DNA of 64,000 nucleotides from Flagellimonas myxillae (GTDB lineage: Bacteria; Bacteroidota; Bacteroidia; Flavobacteriales; Flavobacteriaceae). Under the pieces are notes generated by a model that searched no databases, was not told where the DNA came from, and worked only from the letters and a program-made list of their open reading frames with translations. The DNA lies in the NCBI RefSeq assembly GCF_023502235.1, contig NZ_JAMFLY010000001.1, positions 62,001 to 126,000 on the forward strand, written 5' to 3'. Below, in pieces: positions 36,678-45,392 of the stretch. Each line of letters opens with the position of its first letter. The stretch's first letter is position 1. A program made the translations under genes and the position numbers.

Positions 36678-37977
36678 AACAATAGTTATCACCTTAGTAA
36701 CTTCGTTAGGAATACCTCTTGCAATTGAACTTTTTAAAATTGTTAAGAAGATTGATTATTGGAAAAAAGTAAGACTGAATACCTCACTAAAGGAGACCTA
36801 CAATGAAAAAAAGATTTCTTTGTTAGCTAAAATAACTTCATATTTTTTCTTTAAATCTGTCAAAAAAAATCATTGGTCAGATGAGAACATAGTGATAGTT
36901 GAAAGATTTGGAAACAAAAGACCAGAAATCAAGGTTACAAAAAAGGTTTTACGTCTAAAAATACCTGAGCAGTATAAAGCAATTATTGAATCCTACTATC
37001 CAGGTTTTGATAATTTGGTTTTGCAAGACAATATGCTCGATGAAGCACAAGAAGTGTTAGAAAAAGAATACTCGGATTATTATAGCCTTTCTAAAATCAA
37101 TCAGAGGAAGAATTTGAATGAAATCATTGAATGGCACAAGAACGAGGTGGCACAAACTTTTGTAAATCGCTTGAAATCCTCTAAAATATGTTTTAACAAT
37201 GAAATGTATGGTCTTTGGAATTACAAAATGGGGAAGGAGTTAACAATGGAGTTTTACAAAACAGATTTTTTTACTTTCCAAGTTTTTCAATCTATACATC
37301 AGGAGTTGGCAACCAATCCAAACTGCGGGATAAACAATATAACCGATGGTAAAAGCCTTATGAAATACAGAGTCTTTTTATGCTCGTTTGGCATCAATAC
37401 CTTTCTAGTATCCGATAGATTGAACCATAGTGAAATCCTATTTGCAAAGCGGTCAAAATACAACATAGGTGCTGGTATTTATAAAAACAGATACCACTAT
37501 TCAATGAACGAGGCTTTTAGTATTACCGATAATAGTGGTAATAAGTCCAATGAAGCATTTGTCGAGTGTATAAAAAGAGGGTTCAATGAGGAGCTTGGAA
37601 TTCCAACCAATCTGGAAGCAAATAAAACAGTTTTGCTAGATTTTAACTTTTCAAAAAAATTAATGCAGGTAGGAATTTCTTCTGTATGCTATTTTGATAA
37701 TTTCAATTCTGAGGACATACGTAATTGCTACAAAGGTGCTAAAGATGGTCGCTTAGAAACTGACGATTTGATTTTTATTCCTTACAAGAGAAAAAGGATA
37801 AAGCCACTTATTTATTATAATTCTATTCCGAAAATTAATAATCCCAAATACAAGCATAGTAAGCATATTGATTCACTTACCGATGAATCTCGTTTGGGAC
37901 TGTTTCAACTATTTGCCAGATACCCTAGAGTTAGTTATTTGAAGAAAACAAAAGCGCAATATTTTGACAAGGAATAA
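36670..37977 (+). CDS. Membrane-anchored protein with Nudix-like box
   Basis: This 435-residue protein begins with one membrane helix (TIVITLVTSLGIPLAIELF). The central region (about 60-250) is unrecognised. Around residues 292-311 it reads NEAFVECIKRGFNEELGIP, close to the Nudix box Ex7REUxEExGU (R303, E307, E308, G310), but the first Glu of REUxEE is Gly304 and the leading Gly is displaced by one. The fold may be Nudix with altered activity, perhaps nucleotide sensing. The gene overlaps the preceding membrane-protein gene by 8 bp. A role as nucleotide sensor in a defence unit is inference. Confidence 0.6.
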   Translation: MDKTIVITLVTSLGIPLAIELFKIVKKIDYWKKVRLNTSLKETYNEKKISLLAKITSYFFFKSVKKNHWSDENIVIVERFGNKRPEIKVTKKVLRLKIPEQYKAIIESYYPGFDNLVLQDNMLDEAQEVLEKEYSDYYSLSKINQRKNLNEIIEWHKNEVAQTFVNRLKSSKICFNNEMYGLWNYKMGKELTMEFYKTDFFTFQVFQSIHQELATNPNCGINNITDGKSLMKYRVFLCSFGINTFLVSDRLNHSEILFAKRSKYNIGAGIYKNRYHYSMNEAFSITDNSGNKSNEAFVECIKRGFNEELGIPTNLEANKTVLLDFNFSKKLMQVGISSVCYFDNFNSEDIRNCYKGAKDGRLETDDLIFIPYKRKRIKPLIYYNSIPKINNPKYKHSKHIDSLTDESRLGLFQLFARYPRVSYLKKTKAQYFDKE

Positions 37978-38336
37978 TCAGCTGCGCACAAGAGTTCAAT
38001 ATTGATTTATTTTAAGCAAGCAGTCTAATATTGATTTTGAGGTGTGCAGTACTTGTTTTGAGGCATTTTCTTGGTCAATCAATGTCCTAAGATGGATTTC
38101 CAAAAAAAGCCCCTCTATCGCTTCATTGCATCGACTTTCTTTGGTTTTATAGGATTTGATGGGGGGAGGGAAGTTGTTGTCTTGAAGTGGTGGGGGCTTT
38201 GATGGGGGCGTTTGTGTCAAGGGTACATATAGTACAAATTATAAAACATCAGTTTCCGTCACTATATGCGGTTTATACCTATTTTTAGGAGTATATAATT
38301 ATATCTTAAATCTATACAGACAAGTTGATTTCAAGT
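37978..38336. other. Intergenic stretch of 359 bp within the element
   Basis: No supported gene. A minus-strand open frame (37996-38220, 74 codons, proline-rich start) has only a TTG start and no known motif. No strong hairpin or promoter match was found. The next gene starts at 38337. Confidence 0.5.
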
Positions 38337-39770
38337 ATGACAAAAAAAACTACAACAAAAAAAAATATTCAATCTGAATTCAAGCTTGCTGAAGAAAGTT
38401 TGGAGTTTTGTTGGGGCTTTTTGTGTGATTTGAAAACTCTTTCATACAAGGACAACAACTTTGTTGATAGACTATTAAAATTCCAAGAAACCCTTGCCAT
38501 AACAATTTTCAGATTGCAATTGGCAAGGAATAATGTGATTGCCGAAGAAAAACATCGTATAAAGAATAAGGGTAGTTACAATTATGATTGGTTTCGTGCA
38601 AAAATGAAACGACTGTCAACTTTCAAAAAAGGAATTGATTCAGTTGTAAATATGTCCAAATCTTTTGGAGATGCTTTCGCTTACTTCTTTTACCAATTTG
38701 AAGAGGAATTGTTAGCTAAGCATTTAAACCATAGAAGGATTATTAATGATAGTGCCGATATAGGTAAAAGAGGGGAAATTGAATTTATCAAGAATGTAAA
38801 ACATATAGAAGGACATTTTACTCTTTTTCACGATATCACAAATACTTTGCGTTATGGCGATTTTAGCTTTATTAATTTGAAGACTCTCAAAGTTGAGAAA
38901 GTTGGTGAATTGAAAACTAAAAAAGTGGATTCTCAAACTTTAGATTTGAGCCTTACCTATTTCAAAAGAGATGACATAGATAAAAAGAATAAGCCTCTGA
39001 AAAATCCAGAATTGGAAAAGACGAGGAAAGGAAGACAAATTCTCGGAATGGCAAACTTATTATTTAATGAAAAAAAGGATAATGACACAAAAAAGGAACT
39101 TGTTAACCCAACATATTCAAAAGAGGTAGAAGAGTTGCTTCTATCATCAAAAATAAACCAAAGCAAGTATGTTCAGGTAAGCGAAGGACTAGCTTTTATT
39201 TCACTAAAATCTCGAAAAACAAGTTTATACAATAATATCTTTCATAAAGATTCTGCTAAATATGGTGTTAATGACGACTTCAAGGAATTATACGTTGAGG
39301 TAGCAAAAAAAATAATAAAAAAGGACTCTGAGAACAATGGAATTATAATCGGACAGTTGCTTTACAATCCAGATTTGACTGATAAAAGTACACCTGGAAC
39401 TATTCCTTTATTTTGGCATCCTATCGATTATAATGTATTAAAACAAGTGTATTTTTTGAACACGATAGTTATTTCACTATTTAATCCAGTTCACTTAATT
39501 GAAGAAATTGAGAAATTAGGATACTTTGTTGATAGCAAATATTCCAACAAAAAAAGAGAAGATATAAAGCCGACCAAAGGAATTGACAGATTTGACTTAT
39601 TCATATCCTATATCATTAACTTTTTAATGACTGAATCTTTTGTTATAGAATCCGTCCAGCAAATAGAAAATGAATATGGACAAGGAATAAATGGTCAAAA
39701 TGCCCAAATATCAATTAAGCCACAACAAAAATTTGATATAATCCCAGCAACTAACAAGATGAAGAAATAG
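38337..39770 (+). CDS. PD-(D/E)XK-like putative nuclease
   Basis: This 477-residue protein starts with ATG at 38337. Residues 143-147 read GKRGE, D175 lies in RYGDFSF, and E191-L-K193 lies in VGELKTKK. The order GxxGE, D, x15, E-x-K resembles a PD-(D/E)XK nuclease core, with the first Glu on a preceding helix. The flanks are helical and unrecognised, including a long C-terminal region (about 300-477). It stands alone as one transcription unit in the island, so it could be a single-gene restriction or abortive factor. The nuclease call rests on spacing of residues, without a family match. Confidence 0.5.
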   Translation: MTKKTTTKKNIQSEFKLAEESLEFCWGFLCDLKTLSYKDNNFVDRLLKFQETLAITIFRLQLARNNVIAEEKHRIKNKGSYNYDWFRAKMKRLSTFKKGIDSVVNMSKSFGDAFAYFFYQFEEELLAKHLNHRRIINDSADIGKRGEIEFIKNVKHIEGHFTLFHDITNTLRYGDFSFINLKTLKVEKVGELKTKKVDSQTLDLSLTYFKRDDIDKKNKPLKNPELEKTRKGRQILGMANLLFNEKKDNDTKKELVNPTYSKEVEELLLSSKINQSKYVQVSEGLAFISLKSRKTSLYNNIFHKDSAKYGVNDDFKELYVEVAKKIIKKDSENNGIIIGQLLYNPDLTDKSTPGTIPLFWHPIDYNVLKQVYFLNTIVISLFNPVHLIEEIEKLGYFVDSKYSNKKREDIKPTKGIDRFDLFISYIINFLMTESFVIESVQQIENEYGQGINGQNAQISIKPQQKFDIIPATNKMKK

Positions 39771-39833
39771 TTCGTTGTTCCTTTAAGCCAAAACCTTAAA
39801 AATTAAAATATATTGCAGCATAACCCATACCTC

Positions 39834-40067
39834 ATGGTGCTTTCCGATACCATAAAACCGTTTAAGCTTACCAAGGAAATCCACGAATCCAAGGACTATA
39901 AAGCTCTTTTGTTGAGCAACTATATCCAATTCAGTAACGGCATTACCATGATAGATTATGCCAGAAATGAAAAGAGGATATTATCATTGGGTAATTATGG
40001 TGTTGAGGAGTACTTCAAAAGTGTAAATGGGTACATTTCTATGTTGGACATGATTGTTTGCCCGTAA
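39834..40067 (+). CDS. Small hypothetical protein
   Basis: This 77-residue protein starts with ATG at 39834. It has a mixed sequence with no motif I recognise (DTIKPFKLTKEIHESKDY, then YIQFSNGITMIDYARNEKR). Its codon use is less AT-rich than the two flanking genes, similar to the polymerase and small protein at 33963-35542, so it may belong to the element backbone. Confidence 0.4.
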   Translation: MVLSDTIKPFKLTKEIHESKDYKALLLSNYIQFSNGITMIDYARNEKRILSLGNYGVEEYFKSVNGYISMLDMIVCP

Positions 40068-40206
40068 CATCGATTTTGAAGTATGCAATGCGATGTTTAA
40101 GCCACTTTCTCTTTTGGTAGGTGTCTATGGATGATATTTGTTAGAAAGTTTCTATTATGACTTGCTAAAGTGTAAATGATATTTTAAAACTAAACGAGAT
40201 ATATCT

Positions 40207-41379
40207 ATGACGAAGTTTGATTTTATTAAGCTTAGGGAGACTAGAGAGCTATATCCCCTTAAAATTAAAAAGAAAAAAAAGTATCATTTGGATTTAATCA
40301 ATATTGAGGAAAGTTGGACGGGTAGATTAGATGCACACATAAGTAACACATTTATTCTTGAAGCAGTTCAGTTAATAATTAACTCAATTGCTCAATTTGA
40401 ACAGGGATATTTTGATGCATCTTATTACTCCTTAAGGCAATCATTGGAAGTTTCTACTACAATGACCTACCTGGTCGATAATGATGATGAAATCAGGAAA
40501 AATGAGCTTAAGAAGTGGAAAGAACAGAGCAGATTTCCAATGTACAGCCAGATGATTAAAATCTTGGAATCAAACGAATCTGTGTTTTCAGATATTAAGG
40601 AAAAAATGACTAGCTACTTTTTGGAATTAGACGAAACAAAAAGAAAGCTCAATAAATATGTCCATAAGCAAGGCTTCAATACATTTTATGTTGCCAAAAA
40701 TCATCCTTTTAACCAAAAGAAAAGCAGAGATGATTTCATCAAGGAATATGAACAACATTTACAAAAATGTATCGGAGCTGTTGCAGTGTTTAGATTAACA
40801 ATTGACCCATTTCCAATACTCCTAAATGACCCAGAAATTTATGTACGGACTGGTGATACTATGACCAGAGGTTATGGTGATGTTTTTATTGAAGAATATA
40901 TTGGGGGTCAAAACCTTGAAAACTACAAGCTCACTGAAATGTATCAAAACCATTATGACTCGATTATTTTGGAAGATGCAAAAAATGAATATGTTACCCA
41001 TGTTGTTAAGGACAACTATATAGATAAAGACAATTTGGATAGAATATTTGAACAACAACATTTACTGGGTCGACATGACCTTGTTGCGGTGGTATTGTGC
41101 GGTTTTTCCGAAAGTGTTGCCAAAGTTTATTGTATGGGAGGCTTACACTTTTATTTTTCTTCGACAAAATCCAACAGAAATAAGATGTCTATGAATGGTT
41201 TGGATTTTAAAGAATTTAAAGAAAGCCCTCAAAATTATAATTTAACTTATGATGAGGCATTTATTTCAACAATTGAACTTCATGGGGAGTGTTACTTCAT
41301 TGAGCATAATGAAAAATTAAATGAATCGGAAATACAAGAACTAGAGAAACTAAGAAAACTATATTCTTCAAATAAGTGA
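40207..41379 (+). CDS. HEPN-like protein with C-terminal unknown domain
   Basis: This 390-residue protein has a helical N-terminal domain (about 40-200) reminiscent of HEPN/DUF5677-type proteins: EAVQLIINSIAQFEQGYFDA, then SYYSLRQSLEVSTTMTYL, and the motif RKLNKYVH (R146-x6-H153), which fits the Rx4-6H ribonuclease signature. The C-terminal 190 residues have a mixed fold (RGYGDVFIEEYIGG and LHGECYFIEHNEK) that I do not recognise. HEPN domains often act as RNases in toxin and phage-defence systems. No antitoxin-like partner is adjacent, apart from the Xre gene about 175 bp away on the other strand. Confidence 0.55.
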   Translation: MTKFDFIKLRETRELYPLKIKKKKKYHLDLINIEESWTGRLDAHISNTFILEAVQLIINSIAQFEQGYFDASYYSLRQSLEVSTTMTYLVDNDDEIRKNELKKWKEQSRFPMYSQMIKILESNESVFSDIKEKMTSYFLELDETKRKLNKYVHKQGFNTFYVAKNHPFNQKKSRDDFIKEYEQHLQKCIGAVAVFRLTIDPFPILLNDPEIYVRTGDTMTRGYGDVFIEEYIGGQNLENYKLTEMYQNHYDSIILEDAKNEYVTHVVKDNYIDKDNLDRIFEQQHLLGRHDLVAVVLCGFSESVAKVYCMGGLHFYFSSTKSNRNKMSMNGLDFKEFKESPQNYNLTYDEAFISTIELHGECYFIEHNEKLNESEIQELEKLRKLYSSNK

Positions 41380-41553
41380 GAATCAACATATTCTATTGGT
41401 CAATCCTCGCCTGGTTGGAAATCAAAACGAAACTATTGAGTTTTCGAACTGTTCAGAAAGTGCAATACGTATGCGTATAAGGGGAGGTAAAAAAGTTTGA
41501 GTAAAAATCGTCCTAGTTTTGGGGTTATGTGGTAGGGTCGAGTTATCGATGAA

Positions 41554-41808
41554 TCATTCCAAACCCAATAATTCAATAATCTTTTTATCTTCTAACTTTA
41601 GTGCTTTAATGAGGAAAATAGTAGTGACCAATGTTATGTTCCCTACTCCGTTTTCTATTCTGCTTATTTGAGTTCTGGATAGTCCACATTCTATCGAAAA
41701 TTCAAATTGTGAAAGCCCTTTCATTTCTCTATAAGCCTTAACTTTTGCTCCAAACTCTTTTAAAAATTCGGTGGATTCTTTCCTTTTCTCTTTGTCTCGA
41801 AATGCCAT
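41554..41808 (-). CDS. Xre-family helix-turn-helix regulator
   Basis: This 84-residue protein is a Cro/CI-type DNA-binding domain: KVKAYREMKGLSQFEFSIEC, then GLSRTQISRIENGVGNITLV. It is a transcriptional regulator and possibly represses neighbouring cargo genes. It is convergent with the HEPN-like gene and divergent from the lipoprotein gene at 41936. The acidic-basic N-terminus (FRDKEKRKESTEFL) is short, and there is no additional domain. Confidence 0.85.
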   Translation of the reverse strand: MAFRDKEKRKESTEFLKEFGAKVKAYREMKGLSQFEFSIECGLSRTQISRIENGVGNITLVTTIFLIKALKLEDKKIIELLGLE

Positions 41809-41935
41809 GCTCGAAATTCCTTAGATGGGCAAGGATGCATTGACACATATATAATACTTTCAATAAAAAGTTTATTTTATTATAATATATTCAATAATAT
41901 TAAGTTTTAGATTTGAAATCTTCATAAAATTTACC

Positions 41936-42337
41936 ATGAATTCCAAATCAAAACTTAGAAACACAATCAAATCTTTTCTCATTTTATCATTACTTCCAAT
42001 CGTATCCTGCTCCAAATCGGATGATGGAGCAAGTTCAACAGCATCCATAAACCCTCCTGAATGGATTCAAGGGACTTGGCTTAGCAGTACCAATGGCTTC
42101 AGGTTCACCCAAAATGACTTCGTATCAATCGTACTCAATACCGAGACCAGTCACAAAGGATTATTGGATTTAAGCAGTAAAGATGCATCTACCGATGAGG
42201 TCAAAACCGATGGTACCTATAATCTCAAAATGACTTTTACAGCAGGGCAATCTACAACCTATGAATTTAGCAGAAAGTCAGAGTCAGTCATAGTATGGGA
42301 GAACCATGTCCTTAATCCAGAATATATAAAACAATGA
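41936..42337 (+). CDS. Small lipoprotein of unknown function
   Basis: This 133-residue protein has a lipoprotein signal peptide with lipobox PIVSC near residue 25, followed by a Ser/Asp linker. The mature part (PEWIQGTWLSSTNGFRFTQN) suggests a small lipocalin-like or beta-barrel fold. It overlaps the following membrane-protein gene by 4 bp (ATGA), so the two form an operon. The codon use is closer to the host than to most of the cargo. Confidence 0.6.
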   Translation: MNSKSKLRNTIKSFLILSLLPIVSCSKSDDGASSTASINPPEWIQGTWLSSTNGFRFTQNDFVSIVLNTETSHKGLLDLSSKDASTDEVKTDGTYNLKMTFTAGQSTTYEFSRKSESVIVWENHVLNPEYIKQ

Positions 42338-42876
42338 AACAGAAGAAAACAATCAAAATTGATAGAGAAGTTATAAAAACCCTTTTCATAGGACTTTTAT
42401 TAGGTTGGGCAACTGTCTTTATTATCGAACACTTTAGCGAAGTTTCATATGTTGCAGATACATCAGAATTAATCGAAAAAGAGAGAAAACGAAGATTGAT
42501 TGAGGAAAAAGAATATAAGGCAGCAATAAGAAAACAAAATAACGGTCAATATCTTACCCTTGATGAAGATGTGGCAATAGCACGATATAGAAGGAACCAA
42601 AATGAGGGTTTTGAATTCAACTATGACATACCAAACAGCACACCAGTATCAACTATTTTCTTGGACACCCCGTTTGATTCAAAATTAAGGATTAGTGGTA
42701 GAGGATATGCAGTTTCGGATGTGGGGTCTTCTTACGGAAGTTTCAATGATTATTCCAACAAGATTAAATACTATATAAAGGCAGTTTTTGAAGATGCTAA
42801 ATATGTGTTGTACTTTGGCTTTGGATACTTTACTTTGATTGTTGTGTTTCGGAATTTGAGAGTGCGATTTGAGTAA
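42334..42876 (+). CDS. Two-helix membrane protein of unknown function
   Basis: This 180-residue protein has an N-terminal helix (TLFIGLLLGWATVFIIEHF) and a C-terminal helix (YVLYFGFGYFTLIVVF) with a charged middle part (about 40-140), probably periplasmic or cytoplasmic as one loop. It is translationally coupled to the upstream lipoprotein gene by a 4-bp overlap. I recognise no family. It is convergent with the gene at 42880. Confidence 0.6.
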   Translation: MKQKKTIKIDREVIKTLFIGLLLGWATVFIIEHFSEVSYVADTSELIEKERKRRLIEEKEYKAAIRKQNNGQYLTLDEDVAIARYRRNQNEGFEFNYDIPNSTPVSTIFLDTPFDSKLRISGRGYAVSDVGSSYGSFNDYSNKIKYYIKAVFEDAKYVLYFGFGYFTLIVVFRNLRVRFE

Positions 42877-42879
42877 TTT

Positions 42880-43473
42880 TCAATAACTACCGTTACTCAA
42901 TTTATGCTCATCTATCTTGTAAGGGCTTGTCTTGATTGCAATATGTTTTCTTTCAAAGTTTAAATCGACTTTATACATAGTACTATCGACAATCGAAAGT
43001 TGTTCTTTGGCAATTGTTATACCAAGCTCGTTCTGGTATTCAATATTATGTGTTCCTTGCCTCAACCTCAATTTATGAGGAGTAATTAATACGGGTTTAT
43101 TATCAATCAGAACGTAGAGATTTGATTCTGGAAACGTATTGAATTCGATATTTTCCCCACCAAAACCTGCTCCTGTAGAATAATACCCATTTAGTTCAAT
43201 GTTTAGAATATCTGCTTTTAACTTTGGAGGCATTGGAACTGGACTTTTTTCATCAAGAATATTTAAAGCCCATTTCTTAAGTTGAATATTCGAATTATTG
43301 GAATCATTAGATAATATGATTTCAGATGCCAATTGAACATATTTCGCATCTAACTCCCTCTCTTTCGTAAGGCTATTCAAAAAAATGGTTATAGTTCCTA
43401 AAAGTACCAGGTTAATTACTCCACCGATTATTTTGGCTATATCCCAAAAATCTTTTTTTTTAAGCTCTTCCAT
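42880..43473 (-). CDS. Membrane-anchored protein with PEGA-like C-terminal domain
   Basis: This 197-residue protein has an N-terminal membrane helix (IAKIIGGVINLVLLGTITIFL, about 14-34) and a C-terminal beta domain. Its pattern (NLYVLIDNKPVLITPHKLRL, then RQGTHNIEYQNE) resembles PEGA surface domains. The middle part is helical. It probably sits in the inner membrane with the domain outside. No partner is recognised; the flanking genes are also membrane proteins. Confidence 0.55.
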   Translation of the reverse strand: MEELKKKDFWDIAKIIGGVINLVLLGTITIFLNSLTKERELDAKYVQLASEIILSNDSNNSNIQLKKWALNILDEKSPVPMPPKLKADILNIELNGYYSTGAGFGGENIEFNTFPESNLYVLIDNKPVLITPHKLRLRQGTHNIEYQNELGITIAKEQLSIVDSTMYKVDLNFERKHIAIKTSPYKIDEHKLSNGSY

Positions 43474-43699
43474 ATTTATAGTTGATTTCCGATTTCTAAA
43501 AATAATGCTGATTTATCATTTAATGTTATATAATAGTAATTAACTTATTCAATATCAGAATGTATAAGTAATTTTCTAAAACCTTTTCTGATTGTGTTAG
43601 CTATTGAGAAGTTTTGAAAATAAATCTTATGTAATGGTATCAGAAGGATGTTGATACTGAAGAACTTGGGTAAAATTTCTATAGGTTAAATACTGGACT

Positions 43700-44347
43700 T
43701 TAATTTAGTGCGTTCCAGAATTCGGTCGTGACAAACATTGTATTTATCCATGTAACAATAACCATGAAAAGGCAAAGCAAAATGCTACTTAACACTACTC
43801 CAATAATTGAAAAACCTAAGAACCTACCAATTAGATAGGAATAGTAAAATGAATAAATCGAAACTATAAAAGCAAAGTAATAATCGAAAATGATTTTTGA
43901 ATTGGAAAATATACTAATTGACCATGCTATTAGATATACCCCGTTAAATAAATATATTATTGAATTGATGGATTGTGTCGCATTTTTCAATTTTAAATTA
44001 CCAAGAAAGTTCCATAGATAACCAAATAGGAGAATTAAAAAAATAGTGAGTATGTAAATTATTATTATGAAGAACTCAGTAAAAACTTCATCAAAGGATT
44101 TACCTGATTGCCTAATATTCAATATAACATGAATTGTAATAATTGTCAATAGTAGTTCTATTACCATTTTACATGATTTCATAGAACTTATAACCAGCTT
44201 ATCCGAATCCAACGATTTTTTGGGGAACAATAAGATAACTACAAAAATATTGATTAGGGTGAAAAAACTTTTTACCTTTTCAATTAGTAACCTTACAGGG
44301 TTAAAAAGGAATTCATTAATGAATTGTTGCCAAATATTTTCTTTCAC
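43700..44347 (-). CDS. Multi-pass membrane protein of unknown function
   Basis: This 215-residue protein has about five hydrophobic helices (from about residue 27 to the C-terminus) and looks like a Yip1-type or other small integral membrane protein. The start is GTG at 44347; no better ATG is in frame near it. The DNA is very AT-rich. It stands alone, divergent from the HNH gene at 44546. Possible roles include a membrane effector of a defence module, but nothing in the sequence proves this. Confidence 0.5.
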   Translation of the reverse strand: MKENIWQQFINEFLFNPVRLLIEKVKSFFTLINIFVVILLFPKKSLDSDKLVISSMKSCKMVIELLLTIITIHVILNIRQSGKSFDEVFTEFFIIIIYILTIFLILLFGYLWNFLGNLKLKNATQSINSIIYLFNGVYLIAWSISIFSNSKIIFDYYFAFIVSIYSFYYSYLIGRFLGFSIIGVVLSSILLCLFMVIVTWINTMFVTTEFWNALN

Positions 44348-44545
44348 AATTTTGGGCGCTAATTTTCGAATTCAACGTTTTATTCATTACAAATTAAAAT
44401 GATATTTGCAATTGCAATTGATTTCTAGGAACTATTTAATTTCAAAACAACATTTTGTAATACAAAAGAAGCATTCTTACAAATTGCATCAGTTTTGCTA
44501 TTTGCGTTCATGTCAATGTTGTATAAATCAAAAATTTAAAGATGT

Positions 44546-45232
44546 ATGTCTAAAAAGGATAGTGGTTGGACTCATGAAGAGTTGAGAGCTTCGGTAGAAT
44601 CATACTTAGATATTCAGCGAAGAATAAGGGAAGGTGAAAAACCAATCAAAAAACGTTACTACGAAAGGCTTTCAGAGCAATATGGGCGTAGTATCAAGGC
44701 ATTTGAGTATAGGATGCAGAATATCTCATATGTATTATCGCTACAGGGTAGAGAGTGGCTCTCAGGACTAACTCCTAGGTCAAATGTGGGAACAAACATA
44801 GCTGTGCAAATAGAGGATATGATTTCGAGAATAGAAAGTCGTGAGCCTAATCCTGTTGTGGCTTTTGAAACAAAGGTGAAATCAGCCTTGACAAACAAAA
44901 ATTTGGAAAAGCCGATAGGAAACGAAGCACCTAAAAGAAATGTTTCTTCGATAAGTGATTTTGAAAGAGACTTTAAGGTAAAGGCTTGGGTTTTAAAAAA
45001 TGCCAATGGAAAATGCGAATTTTGTTCAAATCCAGCTCCATTTGAAACGAATTCTGGAATACCATATTTAGAAGTGCATCATGTTCGTAGGTTGGCAGAT
45101 GGAGGTTCGGATAAAATCGAGAATACAGTTGCTCTATGTCCCAATTGCCATAAGGAATTTCATTATGGAATCAATCGAAAAGAGATTGTTGTTGAACTAT
45201 ATAGAAAAGTACCAAGGCTAATCTTTGAATAG
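44546..45232 (+). CDS. McrA-like HNH endonuclease
   Basis: This 228-residue protein has an N-terminal domain (GWTHEELRASVESYLDIQRR, then SIKAFEYRMQNISYVL) that is often found before HNH nuclease domains in restriction-like proteins. The C-terminal HNH core has CEFC near residue 156, LEVHHVRRLADGG with the catalytic His, and CPNCHKEFHYG. Such proteins can act as modification-dependent (type IV) restriction enzymes. It is the last sizeable gene before the right end of the element. Confidence 0.85.
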   Translation: MSKKDSGWTHEELRASVESYLDIQRRIREGEKPIKKRYYERLSEQYGRSIKAFEYRMQNISYVLSLQGREWLSGLTPRSNVGTNIAVQIEDMISRIESREPNPVVAFETKVKSALTNKNLEKPIGNEAPKRNVSSISDFERDFKVKAWVLKNANGKCEFCSNPAPFETNSGIPYLEVHHVRRLADGGSDKIENTVALCPNCHKEFHYGINRKEIVVELYRKVPRLIFE

Positions 45233-45380
45233 AATGTTTTATAGCTTTTGAAACGTCTTGTGAAACCTTAGAGCTTAACACAGCCAACATCCATAAAATA
45301 ATATCACGCTTTTCCGATGGGGGAAGTTTTTGAACGGTTTTGTAGATGAGTTCTATATCCTTCTTTAACTCCTTTTTCAT
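45171..45380 (-). CDS. Possible 69-residue protein at the right end of the element
   Basis: A minus-strand frame from the ATG at 45380 gives a basic, helical protein (MKKELKKDIELIYKTVQKLP, then a hydrophobic stretch LWMLAVLSSKV). It overlaps the 3' end of the HNH gene by 62 bp in antisense. The N-terminal part looks coding, and the gene would fill the space before attR. A role as recombination directionality factor is possible from size and place only. Confidence 0.35.
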   Translation of the reverse strand: MKKELKKDIELIYKTVQKLPPSEKRDIILWMLAVLSSKVSQDVSKAIKHSIQRLALVLFYIVQQQSLFD

Positions 45381-45387
45381 ATTTTTG
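45380..45387 (+). promoter_or_regulatory. -7 box at the element's right end, facing the radC 3' fragment
   Basis: TATTTTTG matches TAnnTTTG, 5 bp before the new ATG of the radC 3' fragment (45393). No -33 TTTG is seen at the right distance. If used, the transcript would be nearly leaderless. Confidence 0.3.
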
Positions 45388-45392
45388 GTTAA

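Noticed and set aside
37996..38220. 74-codon minus-strand open frame with proline-rich start
   Set aside because: It has no ATG, no known motif, and sits in an otherwise empty stretch. Kept only as a note.
38026..40092. Weak similarity between about 38028-38046 and 40073-40091 (14 of 19 bases), flanking the PD-(D/E)XK-like gene
   Set aside because: Short and in an AT-rich context, so chance is likely. Not strong enough to call direct repeats of an inserted module.
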